A stretch of DNA of 61,987 nt from Mesostigma viride (taxonomy: Eukaryota > Streptophyta > Mesostigmatophyceae > Mesostigmatales > Mesostigmataceae). The stretch spans positions 64,001 to 125,987 of the forward strand of contig RPFO01001188.1 of NCBI GenBank assembly GCA_009746045.1, read 5' to 3'. The stretch's first letter is position 1. The number at the start of each line of letters is the position of its first letter. This document shows, one piece after another, positions 18,980 through 29,259 of the stretch. The notes beneath the pieces are model-generated. The model saw only the letters and a program-made list of their open reading frames with translations. It made no database searches and was not told the origin of the DNA. The position numbers and the translations under genes are program-made.

Positions 18980-21900
18980 ATGGATGCTGATGAGAGTGGA
19001 CTCATGGCAGATGAGGCCTGCCAGGTGGTAGGGGCTCCAGCAGTAACCCCTACTGACCGTAAAGCTGCCCCAGTGAGCAGCAGTAAAAGTGCCCCTGTTT
19101 GTGGCATTCCTATCCATGCCTGGAATAAAAAGAGTACCCCAGAGGGAACTCTTCCTGTAAATAATACATGTGGATCTGCTCCTGGTTGTAGACAGATGCC
19201 ACATGGTGTTGCCCAGGTGAGCAACGTATCTGTGAACAATACATGTGGTGCAGCTCCTGTTTGTAGCCAAGCACCCATTGATATTGTTAACAGTCAAGCT
19301 CCTCAGAGCAATAATCCTTGTTATATTGATAATAAAAACTTGGACTCTTGCTCTGCCAGGAACGTGGATGCCCGTCCATGTCCTGAAGAGCCTGAGCCTA
19401 ATGATTGTATTAATCTTAGGACTCTGGCTAAGAGTTTGCATGATGCCTGTGGCCATGGAAACAATGCCATTAGGCTTGTTCAAGCCATTAATAACAAGGC
19501 TCTCTGGCAGGCTTATCAAGATGTCAGAGAACATTGTGTGTGCCAATTGTGTGCTAACAAGCCTTCCAAACGTCATGCAAAGCATCCTGCAGATGGTAGG
19601 GGTAATCTACAAGCTGATATCCTCTACTTCACCAATTACAGGCAATTGCCTTACTTGGTGGCTGTGGATGAATGGTCAGGCTACATTGGAATTGAACCTA
19701 TGGCAGCAGGGGATGAGAATACTCTCCATGCCGCAGTTCTTGTTATTCTGCAGAAGTTTGCAGTTATTCATAAGCTGCAGATGGACTTGCAGTTTAACTG
19801 CCTGACCAAATACTCTGATCTGCCTTTCCTAAGGATTGTGGGTCGTGAAGATCACCAAGCCCAAGGCAAGGTTGACAGATATATACAGGAGCTTAAGAAG
19901 TTGGTAATATCCGGGGACTATCCTGAGATGTTTAAACCAACTTTTGCTGTCAGGTGTTTGGGTGCTGCAAAAGTGGAAAACACCATGAACAACCGTTTTC
20001 ATACTATCAAGGTGCGTGGTGTTCCACGGCTGGTCTCACCTCGTGGACTAGCAGGTGGCCTCTACCCTGATGACATCATGCAGGCATGGAGTAAGCAGAG
20101 GTGGGCACAGTATGCTCATCTCTGTGAAAAGGATAAACAGAGAGGAGAATCATTAAAATTTGAGGTGGGAGACCAGGTGATCTTCCACAAAGAAAATGCT
20201 CCTGGTAAACGTGGTTATTGGCAGGGTCCAGGGACCATAACCTCAGTTGACCTGGAGATGAAAACTGCTGATGTGGTCTGGAATGGGACCACTTATCATC
20301 TGGCTTGGAATAGATTGAAGAGAGATCCAATGAACGTTCAAGAAAATCCCCTGGAAATTATGGCCCCTGAAGAGGCACTTGGATCTCCCAATCTTTCCTG
20401 TCCACCTTTGGCCAGTGAACAGGCTGGACTCCAACTACCAGAAAGGGCGGCCTCCCATCAACTGGAGCCTACTACTCAGCAAGCTCAGCCTAAGACATTG
20501 ACTGGGATATCACAGGATGATATGGATGAAGCTGACTTGTTGGATAATAGGGTGTCTGATCAGCACCGGAAGCTCCGGCCGTTGGAACATGGGCTTGAGA
20601 CCCCTGGGCAGGTGGATAACATATTTCAGTCTGAACAGCCAAAGCTTGGATCCAATTACCCTGGTAATAAGCCATTGCCCTTGGAGACTGATGGGATTCC
20701 AGCCCAAGGAAGACAAGCTGAGGAGGGGTTGTCCAGGTTGAACACTCAGCTCGGCAAGAGAGGCAATCCTCAAGAGCTTCGGGATATTGTAAAGAAGCTC
20801 AAGCCCTCACTAAAGATTGCCAAAATAACTTCTCTTCTAGAGAAGGGCATGGACCTTGATGGCTTTGATGTGGATACCAAAGCAGAGGTCTCTGTCACCT
20901 CGCCCTTTAATGCTTTGCTGGATAAGTATTCCCTTGAACCCAGTCCATGGACTATTGTCCAAGACTTTGCGGGTAACACTGATCATCAAGTTCTTGGGAA
21001 TATCACTATCCCATTCTTGGGTGAGTCTTTGACACTTTGTGTTGTTGATGGCTATAAGGGACCCACTCTCATTGGCCAGCCATTCTTGGTGACTCCCGGT
21101 GTTACCATTGTTGATGGCCCCAATAACACAAAGAGTCTCCTAAAAACCCATTGTGACCCAATTCCTCTGGAATCATTCAGATGTCTCTTGCCTCTTGAAA
21201 TGTTCCAGAAGGCAAATTGGAAGACCGCCTGTGTCGGTTCAATAAAAGGAGCAGAATGGGGAAGGGATATACCCCCAGCTTCTGAGCTGGTAGAACCCGC
21301 CCAGCTCAGTGTGACTTCTCTTGGTCTCACAAAAAGGTCATTTGCTGCTCATAGCCCCATGTCCTTTGATGATGTAGACCTGGATTGTCACACTTTCGCT
21401 GGCCTTGAGGCCTGGCGAGTAGCATTGGCGCGTGCGCTCCAGGAGTGGCAAACGCTGGATGTTTTTGAAGGCATTTCAGAACCTCCACCCAATGCTCAAA
21501 TGCTTCAGTTGCGTTTTGTATGCAAGATGAAGAGCAAGCTTGGTGAGCCTCCCATACCAAACGCACGTCCAGTCGTGACCCAGTTCCATGGTACTACAGA
21601 CTTTGATAAGGAGGAGCTGTACACTCCTGGCCTGTCACATCCTGTTCTCAGGCTTATTCTTAGTCTGTACCTTGGTGCTTTGGACTATGGCTTGGATTAT
21701 GGAGCAGAAATTGATGACTTCACCAGGGCCTTTTTGCATGGTGATCCTCAGGTGGCCAGAGCCACTTGGCAAGCTCAAAGACCCTGTTGTGTTAAGACCC
21801 CAGCATGCTGGATAGCTGAAGTAGGTCATCCCTACATGCAGCCTAAAGTGGGCTGGGAAGGACTGGTCAGCAGTCCAGTCATCTGGTATGAAACCATTGC

Positions 21901-22909
21901 TCCTGCCATCCAGGAGAGATGTCAGATGCAACAATCTCATCTTGCTTATTGTCTCTTTGTGGGGCAATCCAAAGGACAACCCACCTGGGCTACCTTACAT
22001 GGAGATGATATGCAACGCATTGGTCCCAAGGGATGGTTGAATGAGACCTATAAAAGGCTCAATGACAAGTCCCCTATTGGTACCAGAGCATGGTTTAGTA
22101 AAAACAGCCAGGTACCTTACTGTGGCATTGGCTGTACCCTTTTCCAGGATGACAAAGGATGGCATCTTAAGCTGCAATCGGCGAAGGGGTATAAAGAAAA
22201 AGTAATAACTCAGTTGCCCAAGAGAGTAACTGAGGAGAATGCCCCTACGGTTAAAGGTCAACTGGGTTGGCTGGCTGCCACAACTAACCCTGACCTGGCA
22301 GTACAGAGTAGGATGCCAGACTCTGTTGTTGTAGGAGAAGGAAGGAGGCGCCTGGAGAGCTGCCTCAATGAATCTCCTGACTTGGTGTTGTCCGGTGTAG
22401 ACTGGCATGGGCGCATCATCATAGACGCCTACACAGATGCTAGCCAAGAGTCTAGATCTGCCAACAAGATTGGTGCCAGAGCCGGATGCCTGATCACCAT
22501 CAGGAATGAAGGCAAACAGCCCTCGTTGGTATACTGGTCCAGTAACCTTCAGAGGAGGCGGTTTGCTGGCATTGACACCGCTGAGTGCAGGGCATACGCC
22601 ATGTGCATTCGCGATGCCATATACATAAGAGAGCTACTCTTATGGTGTCTGAGTCAGATAAGACCTCAACCCGTGATTGATGTCAGGGTTTATTGTGATA
22701 ATAAGCCCGTGGTCTCTTTTATCAAGAATGAGAGGGCCACTACTACTGACTTGGACTACCTTGTGGCAAAGGAGTTGTCCAGCCACTGTATAACCATACA
22801 TCTGCCAGGACACTCAAATCCTGCTGATGCTATGACCAAGCTTCCACGACTGGCCCTTAATGGGTACCAGTTGCTGCGGTCCATGATGGCTGGGAAACCC
22901 TTGTCATGA
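18980..22909 (+). CDS. pol: Pol polyprotein of the copia element (integrase, reverse transcriptase, RNase H)
   Basis: A 1309-residue intact frame. The integrase zinc-binding part has H154, H159 and C188/C191; a D-I-L-Y-F segment (D213) looks like the first catalytic acid, but the second and third are less typical. Residues about 660-720 read like the strand pattern of an aspartic protease (ending L-I-G-Q-P-F-L) without a clear D-T/S-G. Reverse transcriptase motif A is at D912. The catalytic box at 1007-1010 is H-G-D-D where copia elements usually have Y-V-D-D. RNase H follows, with D near 1149, then E in T-A-E-C and D in Y-C-D-N-K. The domain order integrase-RT-RNase H defines Ty1/copia. Confidence 0.88.
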   Translation: MDADESGLMADEACQVVGAPAVTPTDRKAAPVSSSKSAPVCGIPIHAWNKKSTPEGTLPVNNTCGSAPGCRQMPHGVAQVSNVSVNNTCGAAPVCSQAPIDIVNSQAPQSNNPCYIDNKNLDSCSARNVDARPCPEEPEPNDCINLRTLAKSLHDACGHGNNAIRLVQAINNKALWQAYQDVREHCVCQLCANKPSKRHAKHPADGRGNLQADILYFTNYRQLPYLVAVDEWSGYIGIEPMAAGDENTLHAAVLVILQKFAVIHKLQMDLQFNCLTKYSDLPFLRIVGREDHQAQGKVDRYIQELKKLVISGDYPEMFKPTFAVRCLGAAKVENTMNNRFHTIKVRGVPRLVSPRGLAGGLYPDDIMQAWSKQRWAQYAHLCEKDKQRGESLKFEVGDQVIFHKENAPGKRGYWQGPGTITSVDLEMKTADVVWNGTTYHLAWNRLKRDPMNVQENPLEIMAPEEALGSPNLSCPPLASEQAGLQLPERAASHQLEPTTQQAQPKTLTGISQDDMDEADLLDNRVSDQHRKLRPLEHGLETPGQVDNIFQSEQPKLGSNYPGNKPLPLETDGIPAQGRQAEEGLSRLNTQLGKRGNPQELRDIVKKLKPSLKIAKITSLLEKGMDLDGFDVDTKAEVSVTSPFNALLDKYSLEPSPWTIVQDFAGNTDHQVLGNITIPFLGESLTLCVVDGYKGPTLIGQPFLVTPGVTIVDGPNNTKSLLKTHCDPIPLESFRCLLPLEMFQKANWKTACVGSIKGAEWGRDIPPASELVEPAQLSVTSLGLTKRSFAAHSPMSFDDVDLDCHTFAGLEAWRVALARALQEWQTLDVFEGISEPPPNAQMLQLRFVCKMKSKLGEPPIPNARPVVTQFHGTTDFDKEELYTPGLSHPVLRLILSLYLGALDYGLDYGAEIDDFTRAFLHGDPQVARATWQAQRPCCVKTPACWIAEVGHPYMQPKVGWEGLVSSPVIWYETIAPAIQERCQMQQSHLAYCLFVGQSKGQPTWATLHGDDMQRIGPKGWLNETYKRLNDKSPIGTRAWFSKNSQVPYCGIGCTLFQDDKGWHLKLQSAKGYKEKVITQLPKRVTEENAPTVKGQLGWLAATTNPDLAVQSRMPDSVVVGEGRRRLESCLNESPDLVLSGVDWHGRIIIDAYTDASQESRSANKIGARAGCLITIRNEGKQPSLVYWSSNLQRRRFAGIDTAECRAYAMCIRDAIYIRELLLWCLSQIRPQPVIDVRVYCDNKPVVSFIKNERATTTDLDYLVAKELSSHCITIHLPGHSNPADAMTKLPRLALNGYQLLRSMMAGKPLS

Positions 22910-23177
22910 GGAGTAATCTGGGAGCCTGAGCCTAATGCTCCTCCTGTAGGTTTTTATCCCCCTGGAGGTTTTGTCCTCTCTGGAGAAGAGGTTTTCCTTC
23001 AGATTTGGGTTTTCCCTACAGCAGGTTACACCAACCATGCAATGATGAGATGCAAACTCCATAAGACCCAAGTGAGTCCCCATTGCCCACATATGTGAAA
23101 GTGAACTGGCCAGGTGCGGCCGAACATCAATGAATACATCTAAGCCTTATCACTTTCACAAGGGAAAGAATGGCTGG

Positions 23178-23657
23178 AGTTGGTTGGAGACCCATCTAGG
23201 GTCCACATGGGTCCTCAGAGATAGAGGATCTTGTACAGATTACTACAATATACTTTATTGTAGTATTGGGCCAATGGCTGTACTTCACTAGTACTCGCCA
23301 ATGGGATAACGCCACGTAGAATATATGGGCGTCTCCCAGGCCTCCACGTCACCGGCTGGTCAAGGGCCGGTGTAGTACTGTCAATAGGACTGAGCCGACT
23401 ATCGGCCTATCATGTATGCGCATCTGCCTTGGTACCTCCTAGAGGATTCTAGAAGTATCTAACACGCGGCATGCACTGAACTACACGGAATGCATGTCCA
23501 CGTAGGATATTCAGCAAGACTGATGAAGGTGCCAAGCGCAATAGAATATATGCGCAACGAAGACGAATTATAAAAAAACGACAATAACGTAAAGAAATAA
23601 AGAAGAGCCTTTGTTTTATGCATAACGCATTAAGCAAGATACCTTTTTATTGCAACT
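23178..23657 (+). repeat. 3' LTR of the copia element
   Basis: 480 bp, partner of 17241-17710. It differs mainly by an A-run after GACGAATTAT and by an insertion before the final TTTTTATTGCAACT. Confidence 0.8.
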
Positions 23658-23712
23658 CATACATAGTCCCATATGTGGTGGTTAAGGTCTATCTAATGCC
23701 CCAAGAGGGATT

Positions 23713-24232
23713 GCAAAGTTGCACATTTTTTGGATACCTGCAGGGGCCCGGGCAACGGTGACATCAAGTAGCATAAAAACTGCGATGTGGCGCGATTTTA
23801 GCCTGCATGTTTAGGCACCCTAGACCATGCAAATGAGCTCAGATTGCAGCCAAACTTGGCAGCTGCTCTTGCCATGCTGAACAAAGCACATGTGCAAAGT
23901 TGCACATTTTTTGGATGCCTGCAGGGCACTCTGGGTGACGTCAAGTAGCATAAAACGCATTTTTGCTCGGTTTTAGCCCGTTTAGGCACCCTAGACCATG
24001 CAAATGAGCTCAGATTGCAGCCAAACTTGGCAGCTGCCCTTGCCATGCTGCAAAAAGCATATGTGCAAAGTTGCACATTTTGTGGATACCTGCAGGGCAC
24101 CCTGGGTGACGTCAAGTAGCATAAAAACCGCGGTTTTGCTCGGTTTTAGCCCGTTTAGGCACCCTAGACCATGCAAATGAGCTCAGATTGCACCCTAACT
24201 TTCCATATTGCAAAAAGAACATAAGTCAATAC
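23713..24232. repeat. Three tandem copies of a 171-181-bp unit
   Basis: GCAAAGTTGCACATTTT starts units at 23713, 23894 and 24065. Each unit includes CTGCAGGG, GACGTCAAGTAGCATAAAA and CATGCAAATGAGCTCAG. The last unit decays after 24190. The unit is close to typical satellite length, but only three copies are present. It directly follows the copia insertion site. Confidence 0.75.
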
Positions 24233-24448
24233 AGTACTGGCCAATCAATGGATTTCACATACTAGTTATCTTTGCGTAATTGACACATGGCCCTGTGCCC
24301 ACCATAAATTGATATATTGACATGACATGAAATCAATAAATCAAAAACGTGTGTGCATGAGGTATAGGCACAAAAACATGGATAGGCAGGGAATCATGAT
24401 GACACCATTACCAAGGCGTGCGCATGCTGCGCCACCAGCCTATTATGA

Positions 24449-25689
24449 TCAATCGCTCTCCGCCTCATCCGCCTCATCATCACTGTCTACACTAATGTCA
24501 TCAATGTTTTCCATATCCGATTCATCGTCACTTGAGTGGCCATCGTGGTGGATGTCGACTGTGGTGGCATTACACACCGGAGGCACAGCAGGAGCTCCCG
24601 TAGAACTGCCAGCACCATTGTCAACTTGGTACTGCTGCAAGACTTGCTCACGGCCAAAAGCATTTACACCGTAAGGGCACCCGGGTGCCCTTACGTGGCC
24701 ACGCACAAACTTCAGCACGTCCTCTAGCTTGCTATACTCCTCATACTGCCCATCACTCCATACAACTTTGAAAGCATGGCCCACCTTTGTAACCCACCCA
24801 TGGAACCTCTTTTGTCTTCTTGGCTTGCCCGCTAAAAAGAGTGCGCATGTCCGCATGCCTAGCAATGTGCACAGCACTCCCTCTCTCAAGGAAGTAAGAT
24901 TCAACATTACATTTAGACCATATAGCTTGTAAATTAGTAACAACATGTAATGGGTGAGACCACGCACCTCGTGGATATTAATGATGTTAACGCGGTACAG
25001 CAGGGATGCAGCTGCTAGCTCTCGATTGCCGCCCCATGAGCCATCCTTGCGCATCCGTGACAAATAATCTAGAAAGGAGACCTAGTCTTGATCCTCTTCT
25101 TTGAAAGCTGAAGTGAAGAGGGGCGCGTGTGCCTGCAGAAACGTGGCAATGTATGTATGGTACAGCACCCCATAGTCCAATAGTTATGATAAAGAGTGGG
25201 CATATTAGGAATGAGTTGGCGGCAGTGCAGGTGGCAAAGTAAACGTACGTGTATGATGACGTGTGTATATATACGTACGACGTGGGCGCCGCACAACAAC
25301 ATGCTGTGATCGATCGACAGGCCAATGGAAAGGACATGTGAAATGCAGGCAAGCAAACATGGGTTCTAAACACGTAAAGAACAACGACATAGGCATCTCC
25401 ACAATACCTGCATTTAGTCCACGACTTCCTGTCGGCACTGGCGTGTCCCCATTATGTTTCCCGTGCGCTGATGAGTTATAGCCCCAAACAGACAGTTGCC
25501 ATCACGTGGAATGGCGCAGATCTTCATGGCACTTGGAGGGCAAATCGCTGAAGGCCTGTGGTGAGTCCAAGTAACACCATCATCGGCGACACCGGCAGTA
25601 ACGTGTAACCACAAGTACTCGAAAGATAATTGGGTATAAGTGCGCACTAGCATAAACTTCATATAATTGTCGCCACATAATTCGGGCAA
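24449..25689 (-). CDS. OTU-domain cysteine protease gene, two exons visible
   Basis: The first exon (25689 to about 25420) contains D-G-N-C-L-F, the catalytic aspartate and cysteine motif of OTU deubiquitinases. The second exon (about 25066-24449) begins after a TTCTAG acceptor with the D-G-S-W-G-G motif and continues to the N-I-H-E region, which provides the histidine side of the active site. OTU enzymes remove ubiquitin and also occur inside some MULE and other transposons. After the protease come a basic W-V-T-K-V-G-H-A-F segment, like a small chromatin-reader fold, and a long acidic Ser/Asp tail. The donor of the first exon is uncertain, because a TAA precedes the best GTATTG candidate. 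It could be a host gene or transposon cargo. Confidence 0.6.
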
Positions 25690-25699
25690 TAGCCGGCAT

Positions 25700-26410
25700 G
25701 GATATTCCTGCCTATTCGATATATATGAGCGACGTCGTCGGATTACCCACTCGCAAAGTCAAAGTCTTCCCTAAAAGCGAGCGGGCGCGCTAAAGAAGAC
25801 TTACATTCGACCAGGAATCATCAACACGCGCCCAGCTGCTCGACGCTAAATCTTGCTAAATCGCACAGCTGCAGCGCCGATGCAGGCTGAACCGACCTTT
25901 TTCCACAAATACACCCTCCGCATCAATTGGTAGTTTTAATTCAGTTCAGCCGAAAGGCCCTTCGGAATTAGACAATAGTGTTTTATTGGTTGAAAGTGCT
26001 ACTGTGCCCGCCCAATTAATTAATTATTAGTTAGTTTGGTTGGTTACCGAACAACCATTGAACTGGCTGCGAAATTTAATAATTCTTTGTTTGTTTTGTA
26101 TAACCCAGCCGGATGCACTGCTCTTACGGCTAGTAAAAGCACATTTTTCAGCCAGAGATTTAATATTTCTTTGTTTTTTACCGCAAAAGAAGAGCTCTTG
26201 GCAGTCTAAGAATATTTATTTACACGTTCTTTGTTTGTTTGGTAGCTAGAAAAACTACAGGGGAGTACACTCAGCAATTAGTTCATTGAAAATCTTTTGT
26301 TTTATTTATCGTTTGCAGGTGGCCGGCGCCCAGCCTCATAATTATTTAGTAAATCTACCAATGCGGAGGGTGTAATAGGCTGCAGCAGCTTTCACGGGTT
26401 AAAACTATCG
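25700..26410. other. Non-coding stretch
   Basis: AT-rich sequence upstream of the OTU gene; it would contain that gene's promoter if the gene is expressed. Phrases like TTCTTTGTTTG recur three times between 26060 and 26240. No gene was recognised. Confidence 0.45.
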
Positions 26411-26730
26411 CGATACCGTAGTGGCTGAAATCACATTGCGAATAAATCTTTTCGAATGACCCCCCGAAAAGTGCTAAAATAATACTTCAATTTACCCCGT
26501 AAAGTATGAAAACCGGGAGGCGCTACACCTGTTTCTGGCTGCAGGCCGCGGCGCAGCTAGATGAAGTGGAGCGCCGCGCTTGCCGCGCCGCGCCGCGTCG
26601 CGCCAGATTGAGAACGCGTTCAATTAGGGGCCCTGTTAGCACTGATTAGGGCCTTATGTCATACTGGTACTCACTTAATTGTCAGATAGGAACTGCGCTT
26701 GGTGGGTAATTCATGTACTTGATAGGTTAG

Positions 26731-27210
26731 CACTACAATACGGTTCGTAGGAGACGCGAAATGAGTGAGAATGTTACCCGAGCGGTAACGAGGATTCGCA
26801 CCGTTGATTTTAACATATGTTTCTTTTTTTGCGCCATTTGGCGAGCATCGACTGGAGCCTGAACCTAGGGGGGGGAATCGTGCGGGGGAATCTTGCGGGG
26901 GAATCTTGCGGGGAAAAATTCCGAACGTGAATTTAGCGAAGTCCTACTACATTTTGCTTGGGTAATCGGTACTACAGTTTCGTCACTGAAAATTTTCTGT
27001 AGTTGCGTTGGTGTTTCGTACGTTTCGCTGAAATTTTCGTGTTCAGTGCCCAGATCACAATTTGATCCGGGCGCAAAATGATTGGCTGTACGGTACGAAC
27101 CAAAAACGAAATATTAGTATCTAAGTTCCGCAGCGCTTGCTGAATTTGCCCCGGAAGCCCGGGGGCACTTTCCCCGCTGAAAAAGGTGTCCGCGGAAGCG
27201 TATTGTAGTG
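26731..27210. mobile_element. CACTAC-ended non-autonomous element, copy A
   Basis: 480 bp with ends CACTACAATACG and the inverse. The uninterrupted parallel sequence at 27448 shows the empty site: only one base (G) is duplicated. The ends begin CACTA, as in CACTA/EnSpm elements, but a 1-bp duplication is shorter than the usual 2-3 bp. No coding. Confidence 0.75.
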
Positions 27211-27571
27211 GAATCCAAGTCAGACACTGAACTAGGTGCCCTAATATAAACAAGCTCCCGGGCTCGAAGTTTACCTAACCCGGGCTGAACTTTCCCCGCA
27301 AAGTGTCAAAACCATGCAGAAAAACCCTCGAAAAATTATTTATTCGCAATGTGATTTCAGCCACTACGGTATTTCATACTGGTACTCACTTAATTGTCAG
27401 CCTAGGAACTGCGCTTGGTGGGTAATTCATGTACTTGATAGGTTAGAATCCAAGTCAGACACTGAACTAGGTGCCCTAATATAAACAAGCTCCCGGGCTC
27501 GAAGTTTACCTAACCCGGGCTGAACTTTCCCCGCAAAGTGTCAAAACCATGCAGAAAAACCCTCGAAAAAT

Positions 27572-28051
27572 CACTACAATATGGTTCATAGGAGACGCGA
27601 AATGAGTGAGAATGTTACCCGAGCTGTACCGAGGATTCGCACCGTTGATTCAACAATTGTTGGTTCGTCTTGCGCCATTTGGCGAGCATCGACTGGAGCC
27701 TGAACCTAGCGGGGGGAATCATCCGGGGGAATCTCGCGAGGGAATCTTGCGGGGATTAATTCCGAACGTGACTTTAGCGAAGTCCTACTACATTTTGATT
27801 GGTTACACGGTACTACATTTTCGTCACTGAAATTTTCCTCTAGTTGCGTTTGTGGATCGTGCGTTCCGCTGAAATTTTCGTGTTCAGTGACCAGATCACA
27901 ATTTGATCCGGGCGCAAAATGATTGGCTTTACGGTACGAACCAAAAACGAAATTTTAGTATCTAAGTTCCGCAGCGCTTGCTGAATTTGCCCCGGAAGCC
28001 CGGGGGCACTTTCCACGCTGAAAAAGGTGTCCGCGGAAGCGTATTGTAGTG
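27572..28051. mobile_element. CACTAC-ended non-autonomous element, copy B
   Basis: 480 bp and nearly identical to copy A. Comparison with the uninterrupted sequence near 27335 shows insertion after CTCGAAAAAT with a 1-base (T) duplication. Confidence 0.75.
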
Positions 28052-28911
28052 TTATTTATTCGCAATGTGATTTCAGCCACTACGGTATTTCAAACAAATG
28101 ACACTCCGATCACTGTCAGCATTGTTCAATTGTTTGCAAGCACTCAATAGGCCCCAGAATCGATGTCTATTGCAGCACCGCCATTCATTTCTTTATCCCT
28201 GCTTTATCCATTACTATCACCGGCCAGGCTGTCTTTGGCCCGCGCACGCAGTGAAATGTTCCGCCTCTAATTCGACTCCGCGACACCGGAACAGTGAGCG
28301 CGACGCGGAATTCCGCGGGAAACGGCTCTGTTTACCGTTAACGCGGTTTTGCTGAACACCGGTACAACGCTAGGCTTGTTCAGCCTGAATCTCCATCTGA
28401 GCGAAGCCATTTCGTTCAGTGAATTTCAGAAATCTTGGTACGGAATCATTTTGTAATATCGTTGGCTAATACTCGAAATCCTCGAATTCAGTACCTTCGC
28501 GCCGATTGGTCCATTTTTAACACCATTTTAACACCAAAACCCTTCACACCAAAAGACACAACGCACGGCAGATTTGGAATTCCCTGTGAGAGATCTGACA
28601 CTGTCGATTGCACAACAGTAGTCAGATTGATTTTGGATTCTACGCCTTACGTGGACAGGTTTCTCGCCAATAATATTAGCGTCAATTTTTTTTTTAATAT
28701 TAGCGTCAATTTTTTTCCGACCTGTGGTTAGTGGTATCTTGTTGTTGTTGTTGTTGTTGTGTCCCATGCCGCACATGAGCAGCAGAGAATCTGTAGTGGT
28801 ATCTAGAATATTTATATATTATGCCCGATGGTCTTTCCCTACATATTAAAGATATGATATAGATAGTGGTATCTTACATCTACCTTGCTCAAGCCGGCTT
28901 GCGCATGTTAT

Positions 28912-29250
28912 CCGGCCCTGATCCGGCGTTGAGTTGAGTTCAGTAGAGTTGAGTTTATTCCCGCGCCGGTGGTCTGACAGGGTTATTGATAGTGGATCCA
29001 AAGACCCGGCGTGGGAATCAACAAGAGAGATCTGGCTTGATCCACCTTATCCAGCCGGGATCCAGCCGGGATTGGCGCATCCGGCCCTGATCCGGCGTTG
29101 AGTTGAGTTCAGTGGAGTTGAGTTTATTCCCGCGCCGGTGGTCTGACAGGGTTATTGATAGTGGATCCAAATTCCAAAGACCCGGCGTGGGAATCAACAA
29201 GAGAGATCTGGCGTCATCCACCTTATCCAGCCGGGATCCAGCCGGGATTG
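28912..29250. repeat. Direct duplication of a ~170-bp unit
   Basis: CCGGCCCTGATCCGGCG begins copies at 28912 and 29081. Each contains GAGTTGAGTTCAGT, GGTCTGACAGGG and AGCCGGGATCCAGCCGGGATT. The copies are nearly identical, with a small indel. The stretch 28090-28910 before it has no gene; a (TTG)n microsatellite lies at 28740. Confidence 0.65.
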
Positions 29251-29259
29251 GCGCGCGGG

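Larger units (their letters stand above)
17241..23657 (+). mobile_element. Ty1/copia LTR retrotransposon, nearly intact
   Basis: The LTRs (17241-17710 and 23178-23657) enclose gag and pol on the plus strand. CATAC at 17236-17240 and 23658-23662 is a 5-bp target duplication. The LTR ends are AGTTG...CAACT, a 5-bp inverted repeat, rather than the usual TG...CA. The LTRs are almost identical except over the last 90 bp, where indels and a different A-rich tract occur. A purine-rich AAGGGAAAGAA tract just before the right LTR could serve as the polypurine tract. No standard tRNA primer-binding site follows the left LTR. Uninterrupted frames suggest a young insertion. Confidence 0.85.
26416..28085. 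mobile_element. TA-flanked inverted-repeat element with nested insertions
   Basis: The left end CCGTAGTGGCTGAAATCAC (26416) is matched by its reverse complement ending at 28085 and again at 27369, and TA lies directly outside. This fits a Tc1/mariner-like TA duplication. An internal segment of about 235 bp was tandemly duplicated; the second copy starts at 27375. Two CACTAC-ended elements then inserted, one into each copy. No transposase is present. The same terminal sequence, with small changes, bounds 41156-42225. Confidence 0.65.

Noticed and set aside
23713-24232. Centromeric satellite
   Set aside because: The period suits a satellite, but only three copies exist between a retrotransposon and a gene.
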